Below are positions 8,642 to 17,219 of a stretch of DNA of 64,000 bases, piece after piece. This DNA is from Mycobacterium sp. SMC-8. GTDB lineage: Bacteria > Actinomycetota > Actinomycetes > Mycobacteriales > Mycobacteriaceae. The number at the start of each line of letters is the position of its first letter. Positions within the stretch are counted from its first letter, which is position 1. The notes beneath the pieces are model-generated. The model saw only the letters and a list, made by a program, of their open reading frames with translations. It was not told the origin of the DNA and ran no database searches. Made by a program: the position numbers and the translations under genes. The stretch lies in contig NZ_CP079865.1 of the NCBI RefSeq assembly GCF_025263565.1, forward strand, positions 4,154,001 through 4,218,000, written 5' to 3'.

Positions 8642-9904
8642 TCAGTCGTCGTCCTCGAGCACCGAGAACGGTTCGGTGGGTTCTTCGACCACCATCAACT
8701 GCGCGGCCGACTCCGACGGCACGACCTTGCGCGCCAAAGCGTGCAGCGCGCGTTCGGTGCCGACGTCGTGGCCGGCGCGTTCGGAAAGCAGCCATCGGAC
8801 CTCCAGCAGATCGCAGTAGGCCTGGATCGGGGTTCCGGTGCCCCCGATCGCCGAGTGGGCCCGGTGCATCATCGGAGTGGCCACCTCCATCACCCACAGC
8901 TGCGCGGCGGTGCGCTCGTCGACGTCGTATCCGGCCTCCTGGCACAACTGCGCCTGGTAGGCGTGCAGGTCGCCGAGCAGGATCCGCGCCTGCCCCTCGC
9001 CGACGTCCAGTCCGGTCAGCCGCCGCAACTGGTCGGCGTGGAAGTTGCGGTCGCCGACGGCGACATGCAGGCGCAGTTCGTCGGCACCGGTACTGACGGG
9101 CTGCAGCGACACCTCGTCGACGGCGAAGCCCGCCTCGTTGAGTTTGCGAATCGTGCCCTCGACCCGGTAGCGGTCGGCAAACCCGAACGTCGGCTCGGCG
9201 CTCAACAATCCCCACAGCTGCTCGTAGCGTTCCCGGATCTCGATGGCCTCCTGGATGAAACCCGGCTGTAGCTCCGGTCTTTCGAGACTTGCCGCCATGT
9301 CCAGCAGGCCGGCGGCGACATTCTCGACGGTGATGTCGATGTCGTGGGCACGCTGCCCGTCGGACAGGGTCGGGTGCACCTCGCTGGTTTCGGCGTCGAC
9401 GAGGAATGCCTGCAACACCTGCCCGTCGCGGGAGAACAACGTGTTCGCCAGCGAGCAGTCGCCCCAGAACACCCCGTGCCGGTGCAACTCCACCAACAGC
9501 GTGGCCATCGCGTCGAACAGGCGCGCCCGGTGTTTGGGCGCATCCGGTGGCAGCCGCATGAACAGCCGGCGGTACTGCCACGAGCCGGTGAGGTAGCGGG
9601 TCAGCAGGATCGCGGTGTCGAAATCCGGCTGGAACACCAGGCCCGCCGGCCGCACGGCGTTGAGACCCATCTCCTCGAGGCGGCTCAGCACGCCGTACTC
9701 GCGCCCGGCGATACGCGGCGGCAGCTCCTTGAGCGCCCACAGTTCGCCGTCGCATTCGACGAACCTGACCAGGTGCCGGCTCGGCCCGACCGCGATCTCG
9801 CGCAGCGGAACCTCAGGTGCCGTCCAGTCGGCGAGCGGACGCTCCCAGGGCAGCGCGATCAGTCCTGGCCGCGGGGCACGCAGCCGCAACTCGGGGGCGG
9901 CCAT
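8642..9904 (-). CDS. DUF4032 protein with kinase-like catalytic loop
   Basis: A 420-residue cytoplasmic protein of the actinobacterial DUF4032 family. Residues about 130-185 look like a kinase-fold catalytic segment: HRHGVFWGDCSLANTLF (compare H-x-D-x4-N loops of lipopolysaccharide kinases) followed by AFLVDAETSE where the metal-binding Asp would sit. Upstream, LWALKELPPRIAGREYGVL resembles the nucleotide-binding Lys region. No activity is known to me. It follows the sugar transporter ATPase gene by 19 bases on the same strand and may be the last gene of that operon, suggesting a link to sugar uptake or phosphorylation. Confidence 0.7.
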   Translation of the reverse strand: MAAPELRLRAPRPGLIALPWERPLADWTAPEVPLREIAVGPSRHLVRFVECDGELWALKELPPRIAGREYGVLSRLEEMGLNAVRPAGLVFQPDFDTAILLTRYLTGSWQYRRLFMRLPPDAPKHRARLFDAMATLLVELHRHGVFWGDCSLANTLFSRDGQVLQAFLVDAETSEVHPTLSDGQRAHDIDITVENVAAGLLDMAASLERPELQPGFIQEAIEIRERYEQLWGLLSAEPTFGFADRYRVEGTIRKLNEAGFAVDEVSLQPVSTGADELRLHVAVGDRNFHADQLRRLTGLDVGEGQARILLGDLHAYQAQLCQEAGYDVDERTAAQLWVMEVATPMMHRAHSAIGGTGTPIQAYCDLLEVRWLLSERAGHDVGTERALHALARKVVPSESAAQLMVVEEPTEPFSVLEDDD

Positions 9905-9923
9905 CGCCGTGGCGGCTGTCGGC

Positions 9924-11123
9924 TCAGCCGGTTGCCGCCGCGTGCCGGCCGCTGGACTCGCTGACCCTGGTGAGGTTGTCGCCGGACTGCGGGTCGAAAA
10001 GATGCAGCCGTGCGGAGTCCAGCCACAGGGTGGCCTTGTCCCCCGCGCGCACCCGGCTCAGCGGGTCGAGTTCGACGCAGATTTGCGTGCGCAGCTGCTC
10101 GCTGTCGAGCTCGCTGGCCAGCTCGGCCAGCTGACCGGAGATCTCGGCTGTCGTGTCGAACGGCACGAACGCGTACTGTTCGTTGCCCAGCCATTCGGTG
10201 ACGTCGATCTCGACCTCGAAAGTGACACCGCGCGAGGCCTTGTCGCCGTCGACGAACTCCGCATCCTCGAAGGCCCCCGGCCGGATCCCCGCGATGTAGA
10301 CCTTCCCGTCCTCCACCGTCTCGCGCCACTCGTCGCGCAGCGGCACCGTCGCGAAAGGCAGCTCGATCTCGTTGCCTTGCACCCGCGCAGGGACGAAGTT
10401 CATCGGCGGGGACCCGATGAAGCCCGCGACGAACAGGTTCACCGGCTGGTCGTAAAGCTCGCGAGGGCTGGCGACCTGTTGCAGGACACCTTTTTTCAAC
10501 ACCGCGACGCGATCGCCGAGCGTCATCGCCTCGGTCTGATCGTGCGTGACGTAGACGGTGGTGACGCCCAGTTTGCGCTGCAGCCGCAGGATCTCGGTGC
10601 GCATCTGGCCGCGCAGCTTGGCGTCGAGGTTGCTCAACGGCTCGTCGAACAGGAACGCATCGGCCTCGCGCACGATGGCGCGTCCCATCGCCACCCGCTG
10701 GCGCTGACCGCCGGACAGGTTGGCGGGTTTGCGGTCGAGGTGCTCACCGAGCTCCAACGTCGCGGCCGCATCGTTGACCCGTTTGCGGATCTCCTCGTCG
10801 GACAGCTTGCCCGCCAACCGGAGTGGGAATGCGACGTTCTCGAACACCGTCAGATGCGGATAGAGCGCATAGTTCTGGAACACCATGGCCAGGTTGCGGT
10901 CACGGGGCGCCTTGTCGTTGACGCGTGTGTCACCGATCAGCATGTCCCCGGACGTGATGTCCTCCAGGCCGACGATCATCCTGAGCAGGGTGGACTTGCC
11001 GCAACCCGACGGTCCCACCAGGATCATGAACTCACCGTCGGCGATGTCGAGGCTCACATCGTTGACCGCCGGATACCCGTCACCGTACCTCTTGACGATA
11101 TTGCGCATGGTGATTGCTGCCAT
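9924..11123 (-). CDS. carbohydrate ABC transporter ATP-binding protein (MsiK/UgpC-like)
   Basis: A 399-residue ATPase with Walker A GPSGCGKS at 37-44, Q-loop MVFQNYALYPHL, signature LSGGQRQRVAMGRAI, Walker B FLFDEPLSNLD and H-loop YVTHDQTEAM. A roughly 160-residue C-terminal regulatory TOBE region follows, as in MalK, UgpC and MsiK. It energises import by the two permeases directly upstream (gap of 4 bases). MsiK-type ATPases can serve several sugar transporters; the dedicated position here suggests at least this one. Confidence 0.9.
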   Translation of the reverse strand: MAAITMRNIVKRYGDGYPAVNDVSLDIADGEFMILVGPSGCGKSTLLRMIVGLEDITSGDMLIGDTRVNDKAPRDRNLAMVFQNYALYPHLTVFENVAFPLRLAGKLSDEEIRKRVNDAAATLELGEHLDRKPANLSGGQRQRVAMGRAIVREADAFLFDEPLSNLDAKLRGQMRTEILRLQRKLGVTTVYVTHDQTEAMTLGDRVAVLKKGVLQQVASPRELYDQPVNLFVAGFIGSPPMNFVPARVQGNEIELPFATVPLRDEWRETVEDGKVYIAGIRPGAFEDAEFVDGDKASRGVTFEVEIDVTEWLGNEQYAFVPFDTTAEISGQLAELASELDSEQLRTQICVELDPLSRVRAGDKATLWLDSARLHLFDPQSGDNLTRVSESSGRHAAATG

Positions 11124-11127
11124 GGGG

Positions 11128-11955
11128 CTATCCCTTCACTGCTCCGGAGGTGAGACCGGCGACGATGCGCCGCTGGAAGATGAGAACCAGGATCACGACG
11201 GGGATCGTCACGATCACCGACGCGGCCATGATGTAGGGGACGGGGGATTCGAAGTACGACGCGCCCTGGAAGAAGGCGAGCGCGGCGGGAACCGTGCGGG
11301 CGCTGTCGGTGGACGTCAGCGAGATCGTGAACAGGAAGTCGTTCCAGCAGAAGAAGAACGTCAGAATCGCGGTGGTGAACACTCCCGGTGCGGCCAGCGG
11401 GACGATGACCTTGCGGAACGCCTGCCACTGGGTGGCGCCGTCGACCTGGGCGGCGTGCTCCATCTCCCAGGGGATCTGACGGAAGAACGCCGACATCGTC
11501 CAGATCGACAGCGGTAGCGCGAAGGTCAGGTACGGGATGATCAAGCCGAGCCAGGTGTCGTAGATGCCCAGGCCGCGCCACATGTCGAACAGCGGACCCA
11601 CCAGCGCGGCCTGCGGGAACATCGCGATACCCAGTGCCAGTGAAAGGAGCAGCTTCTTGCCGGGGAACTCCAGCCGGGCGATGGCATAGGCGGCGAACAT
11701 CGCGATGACCACCGAGATGATCGTCGCGATTACCGCGATCCCGATCGAGTTGATCAGCGCCCGGGTGAACAGCGGCTGGCTGAAGATCTGGGCGAAGTTG
11801 TCGAACGTGATCGAGCTCGGCAGGAATGACGGATTGCCGGAGACGATGTCGGACGGCGGCTTGAACGCCAGGCTGATCATCCACAGTATCGGCACGAAGC
11901 TGTAGATGACGATGACGATGCCGGCGATCGTCCACCACTTGGTGTTCTTGGTCAC
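11128..11955 (-). CDS. carbohydrate ABC transporter permease, MalG-like
   Basis: A 275-residue permease with six predicted membrane helices. The conserved EAA loop reads EHAAQVDGATQWQAFRKVIV, followed by PLAAPGVFTTAILTFFFCWNDFLF, as in the MalG/UgpE branch. It ends RRIVAGLTSGAVKG, the usual ending of this family. ATG 11955 overlaps the stop of the other permease gene by 4 bases (ATGA). It pairs with the MalF-like permease to form the membrane channel. Confidence 0.9.
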   Translation of the reverse strand: MTKNTKWWTIAGIVIVIYSFVPILWMISLAFKPPSDIVSGNPSFLPSSITFDNFAQIFSQPLFTRALINSIGIAVIATIISVVIAMFAAYAIARLEFPGKKLLLSLALGIAMFPQAALVGPLFDMWRGLGIYDTWLGLIIPYLTFALPLSIWTMSAFFRQIPWEMEHAAQVDGATQWQAFRKVIVPLAAPGVFTTAILTFFFCWNDFLFTISLTSTDSARTVPAALAFFQGASYFESPVPYIMAASVIVTIPVVILVLIFQRRIVAGLTSGAVKG

Positions 11956-12917
11956 TGGTCACCCCTGACTTGCGAGAGGTCGGTCTTGAAGACCTTGATG
12001 AATATCCAGGCGATGGCCACCACCGACAGGAACAACAGCACCGAGACCGCCGATCCCATACCGAGGTTCACCAGGGTGACGTTCTGCCGATAGGCCAAAA
12101 ACGAGATGGTCTCGGTGTTGTTGGCGCCGGCGGTCATCACGTACGGGTTGTCGAAGATCCGCCAGGCGTCCAGCGTCCGGAACAACAGCGCCACCATGAT
12201 CGCAGCCTTCATGTTCGGCAGCGTGACCTTCCACAGCCGCTGCCATGCGGTGGCGCCGTCGACCTTGGCGGCCTCCTGCATGTCCTCGGGCACCTGTACC
12301 AGCCCGGCCAGCAATAGCAGCGAGATGAACGGCGTGGTCTTCCAGATCTCCGAGAGGCAGATCACGAAGATGGCCGACCAGCGGTCGCCGAACCAGTCGA
12401 AATCGGTCAGGTTCAGCCACTGGTTGACAAAGCCGGAGTCGATGGCGAACGCGTAGCGCCAGATGAACGCCGACACCACGGTGACGATGCCGTACGGGAT
12501 CAGGATCGCGGTCCGCAACGGACCACGTCCCCGCACGATGCGCAGCATCACGAACGCGAACCAGAACCCGAGCACCAACTCGATGGCCACGGTGACCACG
12601 GTGATCGCCAGCGTGGTGACGAAGTCGTTCCACCACACGGGGTCGGTCAGGATCACCAGGTAGTTGCTCAGCCCGACGAAGCTGCGGCCCTCGGGATCGG
12701 TGAGCCGGAAGTTGTACAGCGACAAGACCAGCGCGTAACCGAGGGGATAGGCGGTGACGAGCAGCATCACCACATACGACGGTGCCGTCAGGTAGAGGCC
12801 GAGGCGGCGTTCGCCCTTGACCCGCTCACTGACCGAGGGGGTGCCTGGTTCCTTCTGGATGGACCCGTTCTGCACGGCGCCACTCACCCCCGTCGCTTCG
12901 CTCGCCCGGGCGGTCAC
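11952..12917 (-). CDS. carbohydrate ABC transporter permease, MalF-like
   Basis: A 321-residue permease of the MalF/UgpA branch. It has a hydrophilic N-terminal tail of about 40 residues and then six hydrophobic helices. The EAA loop is EAAKVDGATAWQRLWKVTLP. GTG 12917 overlaps the stop of the binding-protein gene (GTGA), so the order of translation is binding protein, MalF-like, MalG-like, ATPase. It works with its neighbours in sugar uptake. Confidence 0.9.
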   Translation of the reverse strand: MTARASEATGVSGAVQNGSIQKEPGTPSVSERVKGERRLGLYLTAPSYVVMLLVTAYPLGYALVLSLYNFRLTDPEGRSFVGLSNYLVILTDPVWWNDFVTTLAITVVTVAIELVLGFWFAFVMLRIVRGRGPLRTAILIPYGIVTVVSAFIWRYAFAIDSGFVNQWLNLTDFDWFGDRWSAIFVICLSEIWKTTPFISLLLLAGLVQVPEDMQEAAKVDGATAWQRLWKVTLPNMKAAIMVALLFRTLDAWRIFDNPYVMTAGANNTETISFLAYRQNVTLVNLGMGSAVSVLLFLSVVAIAWIFIKVFKTDLSQVRGDQ

Positions 12918-14224
12918 AGCAGCCGCCTCCCCGCCAGCACGTCAGCCATGAATTGGTCTGTCCTTTCCGGGGTTTGGGCGTTCACTGCGTCCGGCGGATG
13001 CCAGGTCTGCTGGATCGCGCCCGAGATGTCGGTGTAGAACGGGGTCGGCGGGCGGGGGCCGCCGTCGCCGATGGACTCTCGGATCAGGTCGGCGTTCTCG
13101 TAGGTCTCCCGGATCTGGGGATCGTCGTACGAGGCGGCGTACGGCGACGGCTCACTTTCGTCGAGCATGTACTGGGTGGCCTTCGGCTCGGCGTTGATGC
13201 ACTCGACGAGTGCGACGGCCTGCTCGGGGTGCTCGGTGTAGGCCCCGATGCCCAGGTTCGCCCCGCCCAGCGGCGGCGCGCTCGCACGGTCGGGGGACAC
13301 CCTCGGATAGCGGGCCCAGCCGATGTCGTCGACCACCGCCTGGGGCAGCGTTCCTTCTTCGGCGGCGCTGCGCGCGGCGGCGAGCACATACGGCCAGTTG
13401 ACCATGAACATGCCCTCATCGGACTGGAAGTTCGCGCGTGCCTGCTCCTCCGACGCGTTGGACAGGTCGGCGGGCGCGGCCGGGGAGCGGCCGAGGTTGC
13501 CGACGATCTCGGCGGCCTTCAAACCGGGCGGGGTGTCCAGCGACGGTTTGGCGTTGCGGCCGGCTTGCATGTCCTGCAGCAACTCGCCGCCGCCGGAGAG
13601 GACCAGCGCGTTGATCCACACCGTGTAGCCCTCGTAGCGCTGGGCCTGGACGGCGATTTTCTTCTGTTGGCTCACAGCTGCTTTGAGCATCTCGTCCCAG
13701 GTGAACGTCGGCGAGGCGGGATCCACCCCGGCCGCGGCGGCGGCCGACTTGCGGTACCAGAGCAACTGGGCGTTGGACTTGTAAGGCGCCCCGTAGAGCG
13801 TGTCCTCCCACATTCCGGTCTCGATGGGGGCGGGCAGCATTCCCGCGGTGAGCCGCTGCGCTTCCTCGGGGGTGTACGGGCGCAGGAATCCGGCGTTGGC
13901 GAATTCAGCCGTGAACACCACGTCCATGCTCACCAGATCGATCGACGAATCACCGGCGGCCAGTCGGCGCACCATCTGTTCACGCTGGGCGGTCGCGGTG
14001 CTCGGCAGCGATTCGATGCGCACCTGGTAGGCGCCGCCGGAGGCCTCCGCGCATTGCTCTGCGCGCGCCGCGGAGCCGCCGTTGTCGGGGAGGATGTACC
14101 ACGTCAGCGTCGGGGGACCGCCCTCGCTGCCGCAGCCGGACAGCACCGTCGCCGCGATCAGGGGCGCAGTGGCCAGCGCGATCGCACGACGCCGTCGCCC
14201 GCGGGCGAACTGATTTCGTTTCAT
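12914..14224 (-). CDS. sugar-binding lipoprotein of ABC transporter
   Basis: A 436-residue extracellular solute-binding protein (family 1). The N-terminus MKRNQFARGRRRRA and hydrophobic stretch end in lipobox VLSGC, with Cys31 the lipidation site. Motifs YGAPYKSNAQLLWYRK and FTWDEMLKAA are typical of oligosaccharide binders. I chose ATG 14224, preceded by GAGG 7 bases upstream, rather than an open frame that continues 28 codons further up without a signal-peptide look. With a divergent GH13 enzyme and a LacI regulator alongside, an alpha-glucoside such as trehalose, maltose or sucrose is the likely ligand; that is inference. Confidence 0.88.
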   Translation of the reverse strand: MKRNQFARGRRRRAIALATAPLIAATVLSGCGSEGGPPTLTWYILPDNGGSAARAEQCAEASGGAYQVRIESLPSTATAQREQMVRRLAAGDSSIDLVSMDVVFTAEFANAGFLRPYTPEEAQRLTAGMLPAPIETGMWEDTLYGAPYKSNAQLLWYRKSAAAAAGVDPASPTFTWDEMLKAAVSQQKKIAVQAQRYEGYTVWINALVLSGGGELLQDMQAGRNAKPSLDTPPGLKAAEIVGNLGRSPAAPADLSNASEEQARANFQSDEGMFMVNWPYVLAAARSAAEEGTLPQAVVDDIGWARYPRVSPDRASAPPLGGANLGIGAYTEHPEQAVALVECINAEPKATQYMLDESEPSPYAASYDDPQIRETYENADLIRESIGDGGPRPPTPFYTDISGAIQQTWHPPDAVNAQTPERTDQFMADVLAGRRLL

Positions 14225-14281
14225 CACGTCCTCGTCTATGAAGTTGTGGTCTCCGATGAGGGCCACGGGCAGCACATTCGG

Positions 14282-14287
14282 TACGTA
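14282..14287. promoter_or_regulatory. TACGTA element upstream of the sugar transporter operon
   Basis: The palindromic core TACGTA occurs in the 105-base gap between lacI and the binding-protein gene, about 60 bases before its start codon. The same core occurs three times in the lacI/GH13 divergent region. A GTGTG-T-CACAC inverted repeat at 14293-14303 sits next to it. The likely reading is that the LacI-family repressor binds here to control the transporter. Confidence 0.5.
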
Positions 14288-14329
14288 TGTGAGTGTGTCA
14301 CACCTCACAGGCTCGGTGGGGCAGCGGTG

Positions 14330-15355
14330 TCAGCGCGGCGGGGCGGTGGATCCGCGGATGACCAGCCTGGTCGGCAATGTGGTCACCGCAGACATGGTTT
14401 CGGCGGCCTCTCCGTCGTCGAGTCGGTCGAGCACCGCGCGTGCCGCGAGCCTGCCCTGCTCGCGCACCGGTTGCGCGACCGTCGTCAGATCGCTGATGTC
14501 GGCGGAGGGATGATCATCCACCCCGATCACCGAAATCTGCTGGGGCACAGTGATTCCAGCGCGTCGTAGGGTGCGCAGCGCGCCAAGCGCGATCTCGTCG
14601 GAGTGGCAGAAGACCGCAGTGGGCAGGCGGTCCTGGCTCAGCAGCGTCTCCATGCCGTGGGCCCCGCCGTCGATGCTCCACTTCACCGTCACCACGGTCG
14701 GGTCGGGCAATCCGGCCTCGTGCAGCTGCGAGTGGAACCCCCGGATGCGGGCCTGGTCGGTGGCCCATGGGATGTCGGTGTCGTCGGCGGCCTGGATCAT
14801 CGCGATGTCGCGATGGCCGATCCGCACCAGGTGGCCGACGGCCTGCTGTGCGGCGCGCTCGTCGTCGATGCCGATCCACGGCCGGTGATCCCTGGCGCGA
14901 TGCCCGCCGACGAACACCGTGGGCACCGCGAGCTGCTCCAGCCGGGTGTGCTCACGGGTGGACAGGGGAAGCGACACCACGATCGCCGCGTCGACCTTGC
15001 GACGCAACGGAAGCGCTTCGAAGAAGCGATGCCGCGCGCCCGAATCGGGCACCGTGCACAGCACCAGATCCACACCGACGGTGTCGAACTCATCGGCGAT
15101 TCCCGCGAGGATCGTCGAGTAGAACCACGCGTCGATCCGGGGGACGATCACCCCGACGCGGCCGGTGGGTCCGCCCGACAGGCGCGAGGCCTCCGGGGAC
15201 ACGACGTAGGAAAGGTCCCGCGCCGCGGCGAGGATGCGGTCGCGGGTGGCGGGGGAGACGCCGGCCTCGCCGCGCAGCGCGCGGGAGACCGAGGCGATGG
15301 ACACCCCGGACCGGCGCGCCACGTCGGTCATGTTGACGGTCTGCCTGGGGATCAT
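14330..15355 (-). CDS. LacI-family transcriptional repressor
   Basis: A 341-residue LacI/PurR-type repressor. The N-terminal helix-turn-helix reads VNMTDVARRSGVSIASVSRAL, followed by the hinge segment LSYVVSPEASRLSGGPTGRVGVIV. The rest is a periplasmic-binding-protein fold for a sugar ligand (PTVFVGGHRARDHRPWIGID, TAVFCHSDEIALGALRTL, ISVIGVDDHPSADISDLTTV). It lies between the sugar ABC transporter genes and a divergent GH13 gene and should repress both until sugar is present. TACGTA-centred palindromes flank it on both sides. Confidence 0.92.
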   Translation of the reverse strand: MIPRQTVNMTDVARRSGVSIASVSRALRGEAGVSPATRDRILAAARDLSYVVSPEASRLSGGPTGRVGVIVPRIDAWFYSTILAGIADEFDTVGVDLVLCTVPDSGARHRFFEALPLRRKVDAAIVVSLPLSTREHTRLEQLAVPTVFVGGHRARDHRPWIGIDDERAAQQAVGHLVRIGHRDIAMIQAADDTDIPWATDQARIRGFHSQLHEAGLPDPTVVTVKWSIDGGAHGMETLLSQDRLPTAVFCHSDEIALGALRTLRRAGITVPQQISVIGVDDHPSADISDLTTVAQPVREQGRLAARAVLDRLDDGEAAETMSAVTTLPTRLVIRGSTAPPR

Positions 15356-15374
15356 AGGGTGACCAGAATAACCG

Positions 15375-15455
15375 TACGTAAGTATTTACGTAAGAGGAAT
15401 TCTGATTGACAAATTCCTTTGAAAACGGGAATCTGGGCGAGAAAACGTTTACGTA
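15375..15455. promoter_or_regulatory. triple TACGTA operator region between lacI and the GH13 gene
   Basis: Three TACGTA cores at 15375-15380, 15387-15392 and 15450-15455, in contexts CGTACGTAAG, TTTACGTAAG and TTTACGTACG. The first two form an inverted pair ACGTAA-GTAT-TTACGT. A TTGACA hexamer at 15406-15411 is a plausible -35 for the GH13 gene; the -10 is unclear. LacI repressors usually bind palindromes with a central CG, which fits. The third core lies in the 5' leader, about 27 bases before the chosen start. Confidence 0.65.
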
Positions 15456-15481
15456 CGCTCATGCCCGGAGGAGTTCGCCCA

Positions 15482-17125
15482 GTGGCCCCCGAACAGTCGT
15501 GGTGGCAGACCGCCGTCGTCTACCAGGTCTACATCCGCAGCTTCGCCGACGGAAACGGCGACGGCATCGGCGACATCGCGGGCCTGCGGGCACGGTTGCC
15601 CTACCTGGCCCGGCTCGGCGTCGACGCGATCTGGATCAACCCGTGGTACCCGTCACCGATGGCCGACGCCGGCTACGACGTCGCCGACTACCGCGACATC
15701 GAACCCGACTACGGCACGCTGGACGAGGCTCAGGCGCTGATCGTCGAGGCGCACGATCTGGGTGTCCGCGTGATCCTCGACATCGTGCCCAACCACACCT
15801 CCGACCGGCACTCGTGGTTCCAGGCCGCCCTCGCCGGCGACCCGCGTGCGCGCCGGCGGTACCACTTCGGGCCCGGCCGGGGCGCCGACGGCGCGTCACC
15901 GCCGAACAACTGGCAGAGCGTGTTCGGTGGGCCTGCCTGGACCCGGGTGGAGGAAGGTCCCCTGAAAGGTCAGTGGTACCTGCACCTGTTCGCGCCCGCC
16001 CAGCCGGATCTCAACTGGGCCAACGACGAGGTGCGCGCCGAGTTCGAGGACATCCTGGCGTTCTGGTTCGACCGGGGTGTCGACGGCTTCCGCATCGACG
16101 TCGCGCACGGTCTGGTCAAAGAGGCCGGTCTCCCCGACGGTGTGAGCACCGACGATGAACCGCAGGCGTTGCTGCACACTCAGTCCCGGCACCCCGCGTG
16201 GGACCAGGACGGGGTGCACGAGATCTACCGGGGCTGGCGCGCGGTGGCCGACCGCTACACGCCGGAACGGATCTTCATCGCCGAGGCGTGGGTGCCCAGC
16301 AATGAGCGGCTGGCCCGTTACCTGCGCGCCGACGAACTGCACACCGCATTCCAGTTCGACTTCCTGCGCACCCCGTGGCGAGCGGAGCTGATGCGCAAGG
16401 TCATCGACGATGCGATCCGCTCAGCCGCGTCGGTCGGTGCACCGCCGACGTGGGTGCTGTCCAACCACGATGTCACCCGCACCGTGACGCGGTTCTCCCG
16501 GTCGCAGCCGGCACATCTGATCGACACCGACTGGGAGCGGGGACGTTGGGGCGGGGAGGCGGCCGACCACGTCTTGGGGCGCCGGCGCGCCCGGGCCGCC
16601 GCGCTCGTACAGCTGGCGCTGCCCGGTACGGCGTACGTCTACCAAGGCGAGGAACTCGCGCTCGAGGAGATCGAGGAGCTTCCCGCCGATGCGCGCCAGG
16701 ACCCCACCTGGGTGCAGTCCGGCTTCACCGATGTGGGTCGGGACGGCTGTCGAATTCCGTTGCCGTGGACCGAAACCTCGGCGCCCTACGGCTTCGCCGC
16801 CCATCCGGAAACCGAGACGTGGCTGCCGCAACCCGAGCACTGGGCCGAACACAGCGTCCAGGCGCAGGACCGCGATCCGGCGTCGACGCTGAACCTCTAC
16901 CGCGCCGCCCTGCAGCTGCGCCCGGCGCTGTGGCGCGACGCCGGGGACGTCACGTGGACCGAGGTTGCGCCCGGCGTCGCGGCGTTCGAGCGCGGGGGCA
17001 CGCAGTGTTGGGTCAACACCGGCGACACCACCGTGCGGTTGCCCGCGGGGGCGACGGTGGTGCTGTCCTCCGAACCTGACGTGGGCGGCACGCTTGCACC
17101 CGACACCGCGGTCTGGTTGAAGTAA
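15482..17125 (+). CDS. GH13 alpha-glucosidase / alpha-amylase family enzyme
   Basis: A 547-residue cytoplasmic glycoside hydrolase of family 13. Conserved regions are present in order: DIVPNHTSDRHSWF, GFRIDVAHG with nucleophile Asp206, FIAEAW with acid/base Glu268, and SNHDVTR with Asp330. The opening YQVYIRSFADGNGDGIGD is typical of oligo-1,6-/alpha-glucosidases. I chose GTG 15482 because GGAGGAG lies 8 bases upstream; ATG 15461 has no RBS. No signal peptide, so it probably splits sugars imported by the neighbouring ABC transporter. Divergent from lacI and preceded by TACGTA sites. Confidence 0.88.
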   Translation: MAPEQSWWQTAVVYQVYIRSFADGNGDGIGDIAGLRARLPYLARLGVDAIWINPWYPSPMADAGYDVADYRDIEPDYGTLDEAQALIVEAHDLGVRVILDIVPNHTSDRHSWFQAALAGDPRARRRYHFGPGRGADGASPPNNWQSVFGGPAWTRVEEGPLKGQWYLHLFAPAQPDLNWANDEVRAEFEDILAFWFDRGVDGFRIDVAHGLVKEAGLPDGVSTDDEPQALLHTQSRHPAWDQDGVHEIYRGWRAVADRYTPERIFIAEAWVPSNERLARYLRADELHTAFQFDFLRTPWRAELMRKVIDDAIRSAASVGAPPTWVLSNHDVTRTVTRFSRSQPAHLIDTDWERGRWGGEAADHVLGRRRARAAALVQLALPGTAYVYQGEELALEEIEELPADARQDPTWVQSGFTDVGRDGCRIPLPWTETSAPYGFAAHPETETWLPQPEHWAEHSVQAQDRDPASTLNLYRAALQLRPALWRDAGDVTWTEVAPGVAAFERGGTQCWVNTGDTTVRLPAGATVVLSSEPDVGGTLAPDTAVWLK

Positions 17126-17138
17126 GTCACTCCTTAAA

Positions 17139-17155
17139 GGGTCTTTGTGCCCTCA
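17139..17155. promoter_or_regulatory. possible DevR (DosR) box upstream of nitroreductase gene
   Basis: The 17-mer gggtctttgtgccctca matches 11 of 17 positions of the DosR consensus GGGACTWWAGTCCCSAA as I know it. It is centred about 73 bases before ATG 17220. The gene downstream is of the Acg type, which in M. tuberculosis belongs to the DosR regulon, and devR is the next gene. The match is partial. Confidence 0.4.
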
Positions 17156-17219
17156 CCCTGAGAACCGCTTCCGAAGCACCCTTGATGGAGACGACAACTC
17201 CTGACGTGGAGACGAAGCG

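Noticed and set aside
15461..15463. ATG 15461 as start of the GH13 gene
   Set aside because: No RBS, and the perfect GGAGGAG at 15466-15472 would lie inside the gene; it fits GTG 15482 instead.
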